A stretch of DNA of 64,000 bases from Bacteroidota bacterium (GTDB lineage: Bacteria > Bacteroidota > Ignavibacteria > Ignavibacteriales > SURF-24), in contig JAUZPB010000005.1 in assembly GCA_030706145.1 (NCBI GenBank), positions 22,864 through 86,863 on the forward strand, read 5' to 3'. Shown in pieces: positions 8,379 through 17,666 of this stretch. A program made the translations under genes and the position numbers. Below the pieces are notes generated by a model. It made no database searches, was not told the origin of the DNA, and saw only the letters and a list, made by a program, of their open reading frames with translations. Each line of letters starts with the position of its first letter. Within the stretch, counting starts at the first letter, position 1.

Positions 8379-9819
8379 AAAACTTCTGGCGAATTAAATC
8401 TCGCCTTAGTTTGCCCAAAGATGTCTTTGGAAGCTCATCTACAAAAAATATCTTCTTTGGAATCTTAAAGTTTGAAATTCTTTCCCTTAAAAAACTTTTT
8501 ATTTCCTCTTCACTTAACTGGCAATTTTCTGCCTTTACCACAGCTGCAGTTACCGATTGTCCCCAATGCCCATCCTTTTGAGGAAAAACACATACTTCCT
8601 TTATTCCAGGGCATTTAAGAATAGTCCCTTCCACCTCTAGTGGATTAATGTTTTCTCCCCCTGAAACAATAAGATCAGTTCTTCTGGATTCAATATACAA
8701 TAATCCATCTTCATCTATGAAGCCAATGTCCCCTGAACAGTAGAAGTTGCCGAATTTCCGTTTTGATTCGGTTAATTCTGGATTCTTCCAATATCCTTTC
8801 ATTATTGACCCTCCGCTTATTAGCACTTCTCCTGTGCGGCTTGGGGGAAGGGGGGTATCGTTTTCTCCTAATATGAGCACTTTATTTCCTGGCAGAACTC
8901 TTCCTGCAGATGAAACCTTTAAGGGTTCTTTATTGATATTTATTGCAGTCACTAGTGAGGATGTCTCGGTTGAACCATATACCTTAATAATTTGCCACCC
9001 CGTCTTTATTGCCCGGGATGCAAGTTCATCATCTATCGGTCCGCCGCCAAGTAAAACTAGCCTGAGCTCAGGATTTGGTCTTATACTTTTTTCTAGCAAT
9101 TGTTTTAGAGTTGTAGACACAAATGATGCTAGTGTGGGCTTTAATTTATTTAGAATCCCTAGGATAGACTCTACCTTAACTGAATCAGCAATCAGAACTG
9201 TGGCTCCATAAAGAAAAGTCCTGATTGGAATTGAAAATCCGCCTATGTGGTAAAATGGAAGGCTAGCTAACCATCTATCCTTTAGTGTATGATTTATTAT
9301 GTGGTCTGCAGAAACAGCACTGCTAATTAGATTATTAAAGCTTAGCATTACTCCTTTGGGTGTACCGGTTGTGCCGGATGTGTAGAGTATTAGTGCAGTA
9401 TCCTCTATTTCGAAATTATTACTAGATATGGAAGGAGTATCTGTGCATATCTCTAGAGGAAAAACGATCCTTTTATCCTTTCCTTTTAACCTTTCGTCTA
9501 ATTTTTTATGAATAAAAAGGTACTCGGAGTTTGAATGTTCAATTAGTTTTTCAATTTCTTCATCTAGAAGCCTGATATTCATAGGGATGGGTACGGCTCC
9601 TATTTCCCACAATGAAAGTATCAGAATTATGAAGTCTGCATTGTTTTCGCATAAAATTGAAACATGAGATCCTCTTCTTAAACCAATGGAGTATAGATGA
9701 CATGACAGGTGGTTTATTTCTTTTTTTAACTGCTCATACGAAATGCTTTCTTTTTCTGAAATAATTGCCGGCTGGTCAAAAGGAATATCAATACTTTTAT
9801 TTAATATTTTGAAATGCAT
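8371..9819 (-). CDS. menE: o-Succinylbenzoate-CoA ligase
   Basis: This ANL-superfamily ligase (482 residues) activates o-succinylbenzoate with ATP and CoA. The adenylate-forming P-loop LILYTSGTTGTPKGVMLSF is at about 143-161. Further motifs are VYGSTETS, the YCSGDIGFIDEDG hinge region and a C-terminal lysine in LPKTSLGKLRR. The general ligase class is certain; the substrate follows from its place as last gene of menH-B-A-C-E. The ATG at 9819 lies one base after the menC stop, so the two are translationally linked. The 3' end overlaps that of the convergent thioesterase gene. Confidence 0.93.
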   Translation of the reverse strand: MHFKILNKSIDIPFDQPAIISEKESISYEQLKKEINHLSCHLYSIGLRRGSHVSILCENNADFIILILSLWEIGAVPIPMNIRLLDEEIEKLIEHSNSEYLFIHKKLDERLKGKDKRIVFPLEICTDTPSISSNNFEIEDTALILYTSGTTGTPKGVMLSFNNLISSAVSADHIINHTLKDRWLASLPFYHIGGFSIPIRTFLYGATVLIADSVKVESILGILNKLKPTLASFVSTTLKQLLEKSIRPNPELRLVLLGGGPIDDELASRAIKTGWQIIKVYGSTETSSLVTAININKEPLKVSSAGRVLPGNKVLILGENDTPLPPSRTGEVLISGGSIMKGYWKNPELTESKRKFGNFYCSGDIGFIDEDGLLYIESRRTDLIVSGGENINPLEVEGTILKCPGIKEVCVFPQKDGHWGQSVTAAVVKAENCQLSEEEIKSFLRERISNFKIPKKIFFVDELPKTSLGKLRRDLIRQKFSI

Positions 9820-9820
9820 A

Positions 9821-10870
9821 TCAACTTATGAAATAATTAGGACTGTCTATAACTATTTTGCCATTTGTAATTGGGAGCCTGCCTTCTGCCTCAGAGAAAT
9901 ACTCGCTTGTTCCAAGGCCATGAGCATTATTATCTTTAAGAATTGATGCCAAAAACAGAGCAGACCGCCATCCTAAATGGGATTCAAATGATGAGGAAAC
10001 TATAATTTTTATGTTATTCTTCTGGGCTTTTTCAATTATCTTTATTGTGTTTAATATCCCACCAAGTATCATTGGTTTAAGTATTAAAACCGGGCAGGTA
10101 CATTTTTTTATAAATTCTGAAGCGTCGTTAACTGTTTTTATCGATTCATCTGCAGCAATTGGAATATTACTGTATTTAGATAACTCTATCATATCTTCTT
10201 TAGAGCAAACGGGTTGTTCTGCATATTCAATGTTATATGGTTCCAATTGCTCTAACTTTTTAATTGCTTCTTTAAGCTCCCATTTACAATTAGCATCAAT
10301 TCTTATCTTTGCTTTATCTCCTGCAGTTGTTCTTGCTAACTTTATACACTCTATTTCATCGGCGAAGTTTTCTCTTCCTGCTTTTAGCTTTATTGTTTCA
10401 TATCCTGCATTAATACATCTTTCTACTTCACTTTGGATATCCTTAGCCTTACAAAGCCCAATTACTGAATTAACAAATACTTTATGTGCCGCGACTTTTT
10501 TTAGCAAAGTAGGAAAAGTTGCCTCTTTTTCTTTTGCAAGTAAACTTAAAAGGGCTTGCTCAATTCCATGCCTTACTGCAGGAAAGCTAAAGCTTATTTT
10601 TTTTAGCGCTTTTCCAATATCACTTACATCGTTAAAGATACCGTCATAATGAGAAAAGGAATCTTTTATTTTTTTTAACATATTCTCAGCTGCCAGTAAA
10701 CTCTCTGAACCTAGTTCAGGAAAGGGAGAGACATCTCCTTGAGCTTCAAGAGCCCCAGAATATAATTTGACAATAAAACCTTTTCTTTCAGAAATCCTTT
10801 CCCTTGAACTCTGAAATGGTTTCTTTAGTTTTAGCTCATAGTTGATATACTCACAGCCTGTTACTTTCAT
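9821..10870 (-). CDS. menC: o-Succinylbenzoate synthase (enolase superfamily)
   Basis: The enzyme dehydrates 2-succinyl-6-hydroxy-2,4-cyclohexadiene-1-carboxylate to o-succinylbenzoate. The 349 residues show the muconate-lactonizing-type fold of the enolase superfamily: a catalytic lysine pair in TIKLKAG, metal ligands in IRIDANCKW, EYAEQP and AADESI, and the second catalytic lysine in LILKPMILGG. The start ATG overlaps the menA stop (ATGA). Dipeptide epimerases share this fold, but the men operon settles the assignment. Confidence 0.92.
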   Translation of the reverse strand: MKVTGCEYINYELKLKKPFQSSRERISERKGFIVKLYSGALEAQGDVSPFPELGSESLLAAENMLKKIKDSFSHYDGIFNDVSDIGKALKKISFSFPAVRHGIEQALLSLLAKEKEATFPTLLKKVAAHKVFVNSVIGLCKAKDIQSEVERCINAGYETIKLKAGRENFADEIECIKLARTTAGDKAKIRIDANCKWELKEAIKKLEQLEPYNIEYAEQPVCSKEDMIELSKYSNIPIAADESIKTVNDASEFIKKCTCPVLILKPMILGGILNTIKIIEKAQKNNIKIIVSSSFESHLGWRSALFLASILKDNNAHGLGTSEYFSEAEGRLPITNGKIVIDSPNYFIS

Positions 10871-11766
10871 AATAAAATGCCGAGTGCAAACAAAAAGCCA
10901 TAGATTGCCGAAAGCTTTGCTGTTAATTCCAGTGTTTTGTTAAGTTGTTTCCCTTCAAAAGAAAATAGCATTTTTACTAGCTTTACTGCAATTGGAAGAG
11001 TAAGAAGAGGCAGCAGTACCCAAATGGCAGGTATGAAATTTATATAAACTACGAGTGGAATTAGATAGCTTAAAGTCAATAAAATTATATATTGAAAACG
11101 GGCAAATCTTTTTCCGAATATTACAGCTGTTGTGTTTTTCCCAACAGTCCTATCTTCATCTGTATCTCTATAGTTATTGATCACAAGAATATTTGTAATT
11201 AGTGCTCCAACAGGAACAGATGCAAGAATTGAAAGAAAGCTTACTCTTAATGTCTGAACGTAATATGTACCAACAGTTCCTACAACGCCAAAAAATATAA
11301 AAACAAAGATATCACCAAGCCCATGATAGGCAAGTGGATATGGACCTGCTGTATATGCCAGGCCAGCAAGGATTGAAAGAATTCCTATTATTAATATGTA
11401 TATTCCTCCTAGGTATACTAGATACAACCCAAGCAAAAATGCTAAAGCAAATGTAATAAAGATTCCAAATTTCATTTCCTTTACTGAAATAAGACCCGAT
11501 GCTAAAACCCTTAAAGGGCCTGATCGTTCTTTTTTGTCGGCTCCAGCAAGAAAATCGTAGAGGTCATTTACAAAGTTTGTCCCAATCTGTATGAGAAGTG
11601 AACATATCAGTGCTACAATTGCAGCTATAGGTTGCATTTTACCTTCAAAACAGGCCAGTGCAGTTCCAACTATTACAGGTACAATTGCCGCTGGTAAAGT
11701 CTTGGGCCTGCTTGCCAAAACCCAACTGTGAAGTTTGTTTGGTTTGTTTTCCTTTTCTTCTATCAT
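10867..11766 (-). CDS. menA: 1,4-Dihydroxy-2-naphthoate polyprenyltransferase
   Basis: This integral membrane UbiA-family prenyltransferase attaches the isoprenoid tail to dihydroxynaphthoate. About eight or nine hydrophobic segments are visible. The two aspartate-rich prenyl-diphosphate/Mg sites are NFVNDLYDFLAGAD and NNYRDTDEDRTVGK. I start at the ATG at 11766 (299 residues, MIEEKENK), preceded by GAGAG; the frame could begin ten codons earlier at a TTG (11796). Its stop overlaps the menC start, and it sits 51 bases after menB on this reading. It is the membrane step of the pathway, preceding MenG, whose gene is not in this window. Confidence 0.93.
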   Translation of the reverse strand: MIEEKENKPNKLHSWVLASRPKTLPAAIVPVIVGTALACFEGKMQPIAAIVALICSLLIQIGTNFVNDLYDFLAGADKKERSGPLRVLASGLISVKEMKFGIFITFALAFLLGLYLVYLGGIYILIIGILSILAGLAYTAGPYPLAYHGLGDIFVFIFFGVVGTVGTYYVQTLRVSFLSILASVPVGALITNILVINNYRDTDEDRTVGKNTTAVIFGKRFARFQYIILLTLSYLIPLVVYINFIPAIWVLLPLLTLPIAVKLVKMLFSFEGKQLNKTLELTAKLSAIYGFLFALGILL

Positions 11767-11817
11767 TTCTCTCAAAATTTTGTTAAAACATAGCAAAAAG
11801 CACTAATCAGATTTATA

Positions 11818-12651
11818 TCAGGGTAACCTTGGAAATTTCTTGAATTCAGGTTTCCTTTTTTCTAGATATGCTTTTTTCCCTTCTTGTGCTTCTTCACTCA
11901 TGTAATATAATAGCGTAGCGTTACCTGCAAGTTCTTGAATACCCTGTTGTCCGTCTAGCTCTGCATTAAATGAACTCTTCAACAATCTGATAGCTAATGG
12001 ACTTTTCTCCAGTATTTCTTTGGCCCAATTGACCCCTTCTTCTTCAAGCTGCTCAACAGGAACTATTTTATTTATTAACCCCATCTCATAAGCTTCCTGT
12101 GCATTATATTGTCTGCATAGGTACCATATTTCTCTTGCTCTTTTCTGTCCAACTAACCTGGCTAGATAACTGGCTCCAAATCCGCCATCAAAACTACCAA
12201 CTTTGGGCCCAGTCTGCCCAAAAATTGCATTATCTGCAGCAATTGTAAGATCACAAACTACATGAAGAACATGACCTCCGCCAATTGCATATCCTGCAAC
12301 CAATGCTATGACTGCCTTCGGTATGCTTCTTATAAGTTTTTGCAGATCAAGCACATTAAGTCTTGGAATGCCATCTTTCCCTACATATCCCTGATCTCCT
12401 CGTATTCTCTGATCTCCACCTGAACAAAAAGCATATTTACCATCCTTTGCGGGACCTTTTCCTGTAAGTAAAATAACACCTGTCTCTGGGTCTTCTCTTG
12501 CATCCAAAAATGCATCATACATCTCCATTACAGTTTCAGGTCTGAATGCATTTCTTACTTCTGGTCGGTTTATTGTTATCCTGGCTATACCGTCCATCTT
12601 TTCGTAGATGATATCCTGGTATTGTTTTGCAATTTTCCAGCTATATTTCAT
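11818..12651 (-). CDS. menB: 1,4-Dihydroxy-2-naphthoyl-CoA synthase
   Basis: The crotonase-family enzyme closes the second ring by an intramolecular Claisen condensation of o-succinylbenzoyl-CoA. The 277 residues match the family along their length, including the oxyanion-hole segment [14 protein letters not shown], the core [11 protein letters not shown] and [20 protein letters not shown]. The glycine-rich FDGGFG segment corresponds to the bicarbonate-dependent type I MenB seen in E. coli. The characteristic tail [13 protein letters not shown] is present. It lies 45 bases after menH. Confidence 0.97.
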   Translation of the reverse strand: MKYSWKIAKQYQDIIYEKMDGIARITINRPEVRNAFRPETVMEMYDAFLDAREDPETGVILLTGKGPAKDGKYAFCSGGDQRIRGDQGYVGKDGIPRLNVLDLQKLIRSIPKAVIALVAGYAIGGGHVLHVVCDLTIAADNAIFGQTGPKVGSFDGGFGASYLARLVGQKRAREIWYLCRQYNAQEAYEMGLINKIVPVEQLEEEGVNWAKEILEKSPLAIRLLKSSFNAELDGQQGIQELAGNATLLYYMSEEAQEGKKAYLEKRKPEFKKFPRLP

Positions 12652-12696
12652 TTCGTCCCTTTTCTCTTTTTGGATAATATCTATAAAACAAAACTT

Positions 12697-13530
12697 CTAT
12701 TGGATTTTCTTAAAAAACTCAACTAACAAATTTAAGAAAACTTCTGGTCTTTCTAAATGTATATTGTGTCCTGCACCTTTAACAATTATGTGATCTGAGT
12801 GTTTTATCTCTTTTGCTATGCGAGCATTAATTTGTGTGAATTTCTTGTCCAGAATCCCTGTTATCAGCAGTGTTCGAAAATTTATATCTGCCAACCTTGT
12901 CCAAAGTTGCGGCATCTTCCCTGTAGAAAACCCTCTCAAAGAATTGGCTAGACCTATTGGACTGTTGTTTAATTTCCTCTCCTTTTGGTTTCTTAACTCT
13001 TCAGAGGTTAGTCTTTTTTGTGAAGCAAATAAGGGAATATTCATCCAATAATCTACAAATTCTTCCATCTTGTGATCTAAAATAAACTGCGCTAGTCTTT
13101 CATCGCTTCTTATGCGCTCTTCTCTTTCAGATTCATCTATTATACCAGGTGTAGCACTTTCGAGAACCAAGCATTTTACCTTTTCCGGGTAAGCTACTGA
13201 ATAGCTTAATGCAGCTCTTCCTCCCATCGAATAACCAACTAAAATTACTTTTTTTAAGTTTAGTTGACTGAAAATTTCATCTAGCTGATGAACAATTGAC
13301 ATGCTCGAATAGCATTCTTTCTCTTCGGGGCAGCAGCTTTTCCCATGTCCAATTAGATCTATGGCTAAGGAATAGATCTCTTCTGGGAGTCTTTTTAGCA
13401 AAGGGAGCCATTCGTTTGATGATCCTGAGAACCCATGAAGAAAGATTACAGGGACATTTTTAGCATTTGAATTTCGGTCTCCTATAGACTCTATGTTTAT
13501 TTTAATATTATTTGATAAAAAAATATTCAT
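12697..13530 (-). CDS. menH: Alpha/beta hydrolase, 2-succinyl-6-hydroxy-2,4-cyclohexadiene-1-carboxylate synthase
   Basis: MenH eliminates pyruvate from the MenD product. The 277-residue alpha/beta-hydrolase has the HG oxyanion segment (FLHGFSGSSNEW), the nucleophile elbow VGYSMGGRAAL and the catalytic histidine in GAGHNIHLERPE; the acid is probably in ITGILDKKF. The sequence alone would support only a generic hydrolase. Its position at the head of menH-B-A-C-E gives the specific call. The ATG at 13530 is 73 bases after the PLP decarboxylase gene, so read-through from that gene is possible. Confidence 0.88.
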   Translation of the reverse strand: MNIFLSNNIKINIESIGDRNSNAKNVPVIFLHGFSGSSNEWLPLLKRLPEEIYSLAIDLIGHGKSCCPEEKECYSSMSIVHQLDEIFSQLNLKKVILVGYSMGGRAALSYSVAYPEKVKCLVLESATPGIIDESEREERIRSDERLAQFILDHKMEEFVDYWMNIPLFASQKRLTSEELRNQKERKLNNSPIGLANSLRGFSTGKMPQLWTRLADINFRTLLITGILDKKFTQINARIAKEIKHSDHIIVKGAGHNIHLERPEVFLNLLVEFFKKIQ

Positions 13531-13603
13531 TCAAATTTCCCAATCAGGTTGAACTATCTATTAAGTTTGTGGATTTTTTTTTATGCATTTTTAATAAAAG
13601 ATG

Positions 13604-15043
13604 TCATTTTGTTAAAAAGGCGACTTTTTCCTTTAGTATTTCGATTAGCTCATCAATTGTGTCAAGATGTGTCCTGAAAGAAACTACAGCAAGCCTTAAT
13701 GTGAATTTATTTTTAAGTTTAGTCGATGAGATAAATACTCTTTCCCCCTTTTGAATCTCATTTAAAAGGGCTTTGTTAAATTTATTTATATCTCCACTTT
13801 TGGGCTTGTATCTGAACGTTACGACAGATAGCTCGGGAAAGGGGCCTAATTCAAAGCCACTTAGTTTAGAAATCTCTCTATAGAAATACCTGCTTAATTG
13901 AATCTTTTCTTCCAGAGCGTCTCTGAATGGTCTTAAACCAAGAAGCTTTAATGGCAGCCAGAGACGTAACCCACGAAAATGTTTGGATAGCTCAGGAGAA
14001 AGATCCCCTGGTGCAAATTCCTCCCTTGAAGCTTCTGTATCCTGCATATAATTAGCTGAATAATGGTGAGATTCTAGTAGTTTCAACTTGTCCTTAACAA
14101 TTATTGCTCCTGAACCATATGGTAGAAATAAGCTTTTGTGCGGATCCATGATTATTGTATCACTCTTATCAAGTCCCTTTAATACTTCCTTTCCTGAAGG
14201 GCACAGTATAAAGAACCCTCCATAAGCTGCATCCAAATGTAGCCAGAGATTATGTTTTCTTGAAATCTGTCCAATTTCTACAATTGGGTCTACTGCTCCT
14301 ACGTCTGTTGTTCCTGCAGATGCAACAATAAGCCAGGGATTAAGACCTGAGTTTCTATCCTTTATAATTGCTCTTTCTAACTCCTCTGGTTTCATTCTAA
14401 AAGAATTATCAAGTGGAATTAATCTTCTTATGCATTCATTTAATCCGCCAATGCGCAGGGCTTTATCAATTGAATGATGCGCCTGCGCTGTCATATAAAC
14501 AACAGTTTTTTCTATATCTCTTGCCTTTATTGAATGGGCATCCCTGGCAGTTACAATTCCAATAAGGTTTGCTATGCTGCCTCCTGATGTTAGATTTCCG
14601 CCAGCAGTTTCAGGATATCCAACTATACTTGCCATCCAATTAGTAAGCATGTTTTCCATTCTGACAGCTCCTGGAGAAGCAAAGAATACTCCCGCATACC
14701 TGTTAGTAATGTCTGCCATAAAATCACCTAATGCAGAATGAAATATACCTCCTCCTGGTATGTATCCAAGATGCCTTCCTGAGGCTGGATTTAGCCCCGG
14801 ACTGTCAACATTAGTTTTTATCAAATTTAAAAGATTGTCTATTTCTCCTGGCTCATCAACAATTGGCCAGTTGTTGATGTCTCTCCCTTTGTCTTCTGTG
14901 AAATGATATGAAGGAAGATTTGGTAGATCATTTAAAAACTCTTGGCAGTATCCAATTACTTTGCCTAAAAGCTTTTTCCTCTCTATGATATCAGGTTCAA
15001 GCCGTCTTGCAGAAAATTCCAGATCCTTAATTATTCTTTCCAT
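13604..15043 (-). CDS. PLP-dependent group II amino-acid decarboxylase
   Basis: The 479-residue protein is a group II decarboxylase (aromatic-amino-acid / glutamate decarboxylase superfamily). Visible features are TAQAHHSIDKAL, where the histidine stacks on the cofactor, the PLP-binding HLDAAYGGF, and the Schiff-base lysine in MDPHKSLFLPYGSG. Family members decarboxylate DOPA, tryptophan, tyrosine, aspartate or glutamate; I cannot choose the substrate from the sequence. It lies upstream of menH on the same strand with a 73-base gap, but no step of menaquinone synthesis needs it, so the link is probably only transcriptional. Confidence 0.85.
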   Translation of the reverse strand: MERIIKDLEFSARRLEPDIIERKKLLGKVIGYCQEFLNDLPNLPSYHFTEDKGRDINNWPIVDEPGEIDNLLNLIKTNVDSPGLNPASGRHLGYIPGGGIFHSALGDFMADITNRYAGVFFASPGAVRMENMLTNWMASIVGYPETAGGNLTSGGSIANLIGIVTARDAHSIKARDIEKTVVYMTAQAHHSIDKALRIGGLNECIRRLIPLDNSFRMKPEELERAIIKDRNSGLNPWLIVASAGTTDVGAVDPIVEIGQISRKHNLWLHLDAAYGGFFILCPSGKEVLKGLDKSDTIIMDPHKSLFLPYGSGAIIVKDKLKLLESHHYSANYMQDTEASREEFAPGDLSPELSKHFRGLRLWLPLKLLGLRPFRDALEEKIQLSRYFYREISKLSGFELGPFPELSVVTFRYKPKSGDINKFNKALLNEIQKGERVFISSTKLKNKFTLRLAVVSFRTHLDTIDELIEILKEKVAFLTK

Positions 15044-15207
15044 TATTTTATTACTTTACATTTTCTGCTTATTTGTTCATTTCTACAGTAATTTTTCTTA
15101 AAACCATGCACCAAAGCGATTTTATTAACTTATACACTTACTGAATTGAATAGAATTACTTATCTTTACAATTTGAAATAAATTACGAAAAATAATCAAG
15201 TAATTAT

Positions 15208-16203
15208 ATGAAATATTCTTTAATTATATTAGTAATAGCCATGACTTTTGGTTTCATATCTTGCAAAAAGGAGGAGACTCCGAAAACAGAACCTCTTTAT
15301 CACCTTAAAGACCAGCCTAAGGTTGCTCCTTTTGATGGAGGAAATGCATACCAAATGGTTTCAAAGCAGGTTTCTTTTGGCCCTAGAAATCCTAATTCTC
15401 TTGCCCATCAGGCGGCTTTGAGCTTTTTTACACTTGAGCTGAAAAAATATGCCGATACCGTTGTTTTGCAAAACTTTACATATCAGGGCTATAATAACGA
15501 ACAGCTAAATCTTACTAATGTTATTGCAAAGTTTAATCCAAAAGCAACTAATAGAATTTTTATTAGCGCCCATTGGGATTGCCGCCCAAGAGCTGAGCAG
15601 GATAAAGACCCTGCTAAAAAAAATCAGCCCATTCCAGGGGCCAACGATGGAGCTAGCGGTGCTGGCATTCTACTTGAAATAGCACGTATGCTTAAGAGTA
15701 ATCCTGTTAACTATGGTATTGACCTCGTTTTCTTTGATGGGGAAGACTATGGAAAAGAGGGAGATATAGGGAATTACTTCCTTGGATCGAAATACTTTGC
15801 AGCACAGAAATCATCTGACTATCGCCCGGCTTTTGGCATTTTACTTGACCTTGTCGGTGATAAAGAGGCTGTCTTTGCAAAAGAGGGACTTTCAATGCTT
15901 TACGCCCCCGATGTTACAAATATGATCTGGAATCTAGCCAAAAAGGTAAACTCCACTGCTTTTAATGACGTAGAGGGAAATCAGATACAGGATGATCACC
16001 TTCCCTTAAATGAAGCAGGACTTTCTACTGTCGATATTATTGATATTGACCTTGTTGGAGCCTCTACGCCTAATCCAAGGAGAAATTACTGGCATACACA
16101 TAATGATACTATGGAAAATATAAGCAAAGATATGCTTCAGCAGGTCGGTAATGTTCTATCTCAGCTGATTTATTCGCTGGAATTTTCAAAACCCTCAGCT
16201 TAA
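15208..16203 (+). CDS. M28-family peptidase / glutaminyl-cyclase-like lipoprotein
   Basis: The 331-residue product begins with a lipoprotein signal (FISC, acylated Cys about 19). The mature part matches the bacterial M28/glutaminyl-peptide cyclotransferase-like family: SAHWDCRP (first zinc ligand), GANDGASGAGILLE (bridging Asp), FFDGEDYG (catalytic and ligand Glu), LLDLVGD, and WHTHNDTMENI (late His ligand). It therefore acts outside the cytoplasm, either as a zinc aminopeptidase or in forming N-terminal pyroglutamate; the FDGEDYGKEGD...FLGSKYFA stretch favours the cyclase-like branch. It stands alone, 110 bases before prmA. Confidence 0.85.
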   Translation: MKYSLIILVIAMTFGFISCKKEETPKTEPLYHLKDQPKVAPFDGGNAYQMVSKQVSFGPRNPNSLAHQAALSFFTLELKKYADTVVLQNFTYQGYNNEQLNLTNVIAKFNPKATNRIFISAHWDCRPRAEQDKDPAKKNQPIPGANDGASGAGILLEIARMLKSNPVNYGIDLVFFDGEDYGKEGDIGNYFLGSKYFAAQKSSDYRPAFGILLDLVGDKEAVFAKEGLSMLYAPDVTNMIWNLAKKVNSTAFNDVEGNQIQDDHLPLNEAGLSTVDIIDIDLVGASTPNPRRNYWHTHNDTMENISKDMLQQVGNVLSQLIYSLEFSKPSA

Positions 16204-16313
16204 AGTTAGTGCTTTGACTTTGTCTTTTCACTCTAAGATAAGGCTGTTTCTTTTGCATTAGTATTATTTGTATCATGTAAAATATTATATATAGAGAAAA
16301 ATAGGACTTTAGA

Positions 16314-17162
16314 ATGAAGAATTTTAGAGAATTTGTTATTAGAACCGAGCCATTTGTCCCGGAATTGGTAAGCGGTGTACTGTGGAATTTAGATATAGCC
16401 GGCATCACAGAAGATGAACCTCTTCTGAAGGTTTTTGCAGTCGAGGAAAACAAGGTGCTAAAGAAAAACGTAGAGGAGGTCCTAAATAACCTTTTACAAC
16501 AGAAAATCATTATTGGTTATAGTATCGAAGAAAATATTTTTGAAGATAAGAACTGGAATGAGGAATGGGAAAAATCTCTTAACGTAATCGAAGTCTCGGA
16601 TAGAATTGTAATAAAACCAAGTTTTAGAGAATATGAAGAAAAACCTGGACAGATCATTTTAACTATTGACCCCAAAATGTCTTTCGGAACAGGTGAACAC
16701 GAAACAACAAAGCTGATGCTTTTAATGATTGAAAAACACATAACCCCTGGAGTATCTGTACTGGATGTGGGTACTGGCACCGGTGTCCTCGCTATTGCTG
16801 CTGTTAAGCTAGGAGCTAAAGATGCTATTGCAATTGATAATGATGAATGGTGCTATGATAATGGAATAGAAAACGCTCAACAGAATTCCGTCTCTGACAA
16901 GGTTAAGATTATGCTCGGTGAAATAAAGGATGTTTCTAAAAAAGATTTCCAGTTAGTACTTGCAAACATTAATAAGCATATACTTATCGATATTGCACAG
17001 GATATCCGGAACCATTTAGGCGAAAATGGATTGCTTATTCTCTCTGGACTCCTGCATACTGATTACGATGACATTCTGAAAAAATATAGTAGCCTTGGAC
17101 TGAGACTTATGGATAAAAGTCAAATGAACGAATGGATGTCACTTGTCTTTAAGGCAAACTAA
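16314..17162 (+). CDS. prmA: Ribosomal protein L11 methyltransferase
   Basis: PrmA trimethylates ribosomal protein L11 using S-adenosylmethionine. The 282 residues contain an N-terminal substrate-recognition part (about 1-100, with NWNEEWEKS) and a class I methyltransferase domain with MSFGTGEHETTKLML, the SAM loop VLDVGTGTGVLAIAA and motif IV LVLANINKHI. AGGA lies a few bases before the ATG. It converges with the marR gene; a hairpin separates them. Confidence 0.95.
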   Translation: MKNFREFVIRTEPFVPELVSGVLWNLDIAGITEDEPLLKVFAVEENKVLKKNVEEVLNNLLQQKIIIGYSIEENIFEDKNWNEEWEKSLNVIEVSDRIVIKPSFREYEEKPGQIILTIDPKMSFGTGEHETTKLMLLMIEKHITPGVSVLDVGTGTGVLAIAAVKLGAKDAIAIDNDEWCYDNGIENAQQNSVSDKVKIMLGEIKDVSKKDFQLVLANINKHILIDIAQDIRNHLGENGLLILSGLLHTDYDDILKKYSSLGLRLMDKSQMNEWMSLVFKAN

Positions 17163-17169
17163 ACTATTA

Positions 17170-17203
17170 TGACCTACAGGGTATTTAATTACCCTGTTGG
17201 TCA
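17170..17203. terminator. Hairpin between convergent prmA and marR-type genes
   Basis: TGACCTACAGGGTA (17170-17183) pairs with TACCCTGTTGGTCA (17190-17203) at 13 of 14 positions across a six-base loop. It overlaps the 3' end of the marR-type gene. No strong T-run follows on either strand, so termination is plausible but not certain. Confidence 0.45.
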
Positions 17204-17640
17204 ACAACTTTTGGACTATTAGTATCTAACTTATCAAGAAGCCTTAATAGTTGTTCCTGCTCTTCTTTACTTAGGGTTTCCGTAATTTTTAAGATGTTCT
17301 GGGCCTGCAGTGGAAAAAGTTTTTCGATCTTTTCTTTGCCTTTCATCGTTAATTCTGCAATGATAATTCTTCTATCCTGTGAGGAAGGGACCCTTCTTAC
17401 AAGCTCTTCTTTTTCCAGATTATCAATTACACAGGTAATGTTTGCTCCGCTTACATATAACCTTTCACCAATCTTCTTTAAAGGCATTGGCCCTGAATTA
17501 AAAAGTACTTCCAGAACACTATATTGCGGAGCTGTCAACTTGTGTTCAAATACTGTCTTTACCTGTGCTTTACGATAAATCTCGTAGGCCTGGAAAAGTT
17601 TTTCCCATAAACTTATAGCATGTTTAGTCTTCATATCCAT
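17185..17640 (-). CDS. MarR-family transcriptional regulator
   Basis: A 151-residue winged-helix regulator. After a dimerisation helix (LWEKLFQAYEIYRKAQ) comes the DNA-binding part LTAPQYSVLEVLFNSGPMPL then SGANITCVIDNLEKEELVRR and the wing SSQDRRIIIAELTMKG. I begin at the ATG at 17640 (MDMKTKHAIS) because GGTGA lies just before it; the frame extends eight codons upstream to a TTG at 17664. It follows the YgjP-like gene closely and is probably co-transcribed with it. Ligand and targets are unknown. Confidence 0.9.
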   Translation of the reverse strand: MDMKTKHAISLWEKLFQAYEIYRKAQVKTVFEHKLTAPQYSVLEVLFNSGPMPLKKIGERLYVSGANITCVIDNLEKEELVRRVPSSQDRRIIIAELTMKGKEKIEKLFPLQAQNILKITETLSKEEQEQLLRLLDKLDTNSPKVVDQQGN

Positions 17641-17666
17641 AACTTCACCATATATTTCTTGCAAAA

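Noticed and set aside
8747..9211. 154-codon open frame opposite menE
   Set aside because: It lies fully inside menE on the other strand, with no ribosome binding site or family resemblance.
10011..10649. 212-codon open frame opposite menC
   Set aside because: It is antisense to a clear menC whose enolase-superfamily motifs are intact, and its hydrophobic, Ser/Ile-rich translation is typical of a reverse-strand shadow.
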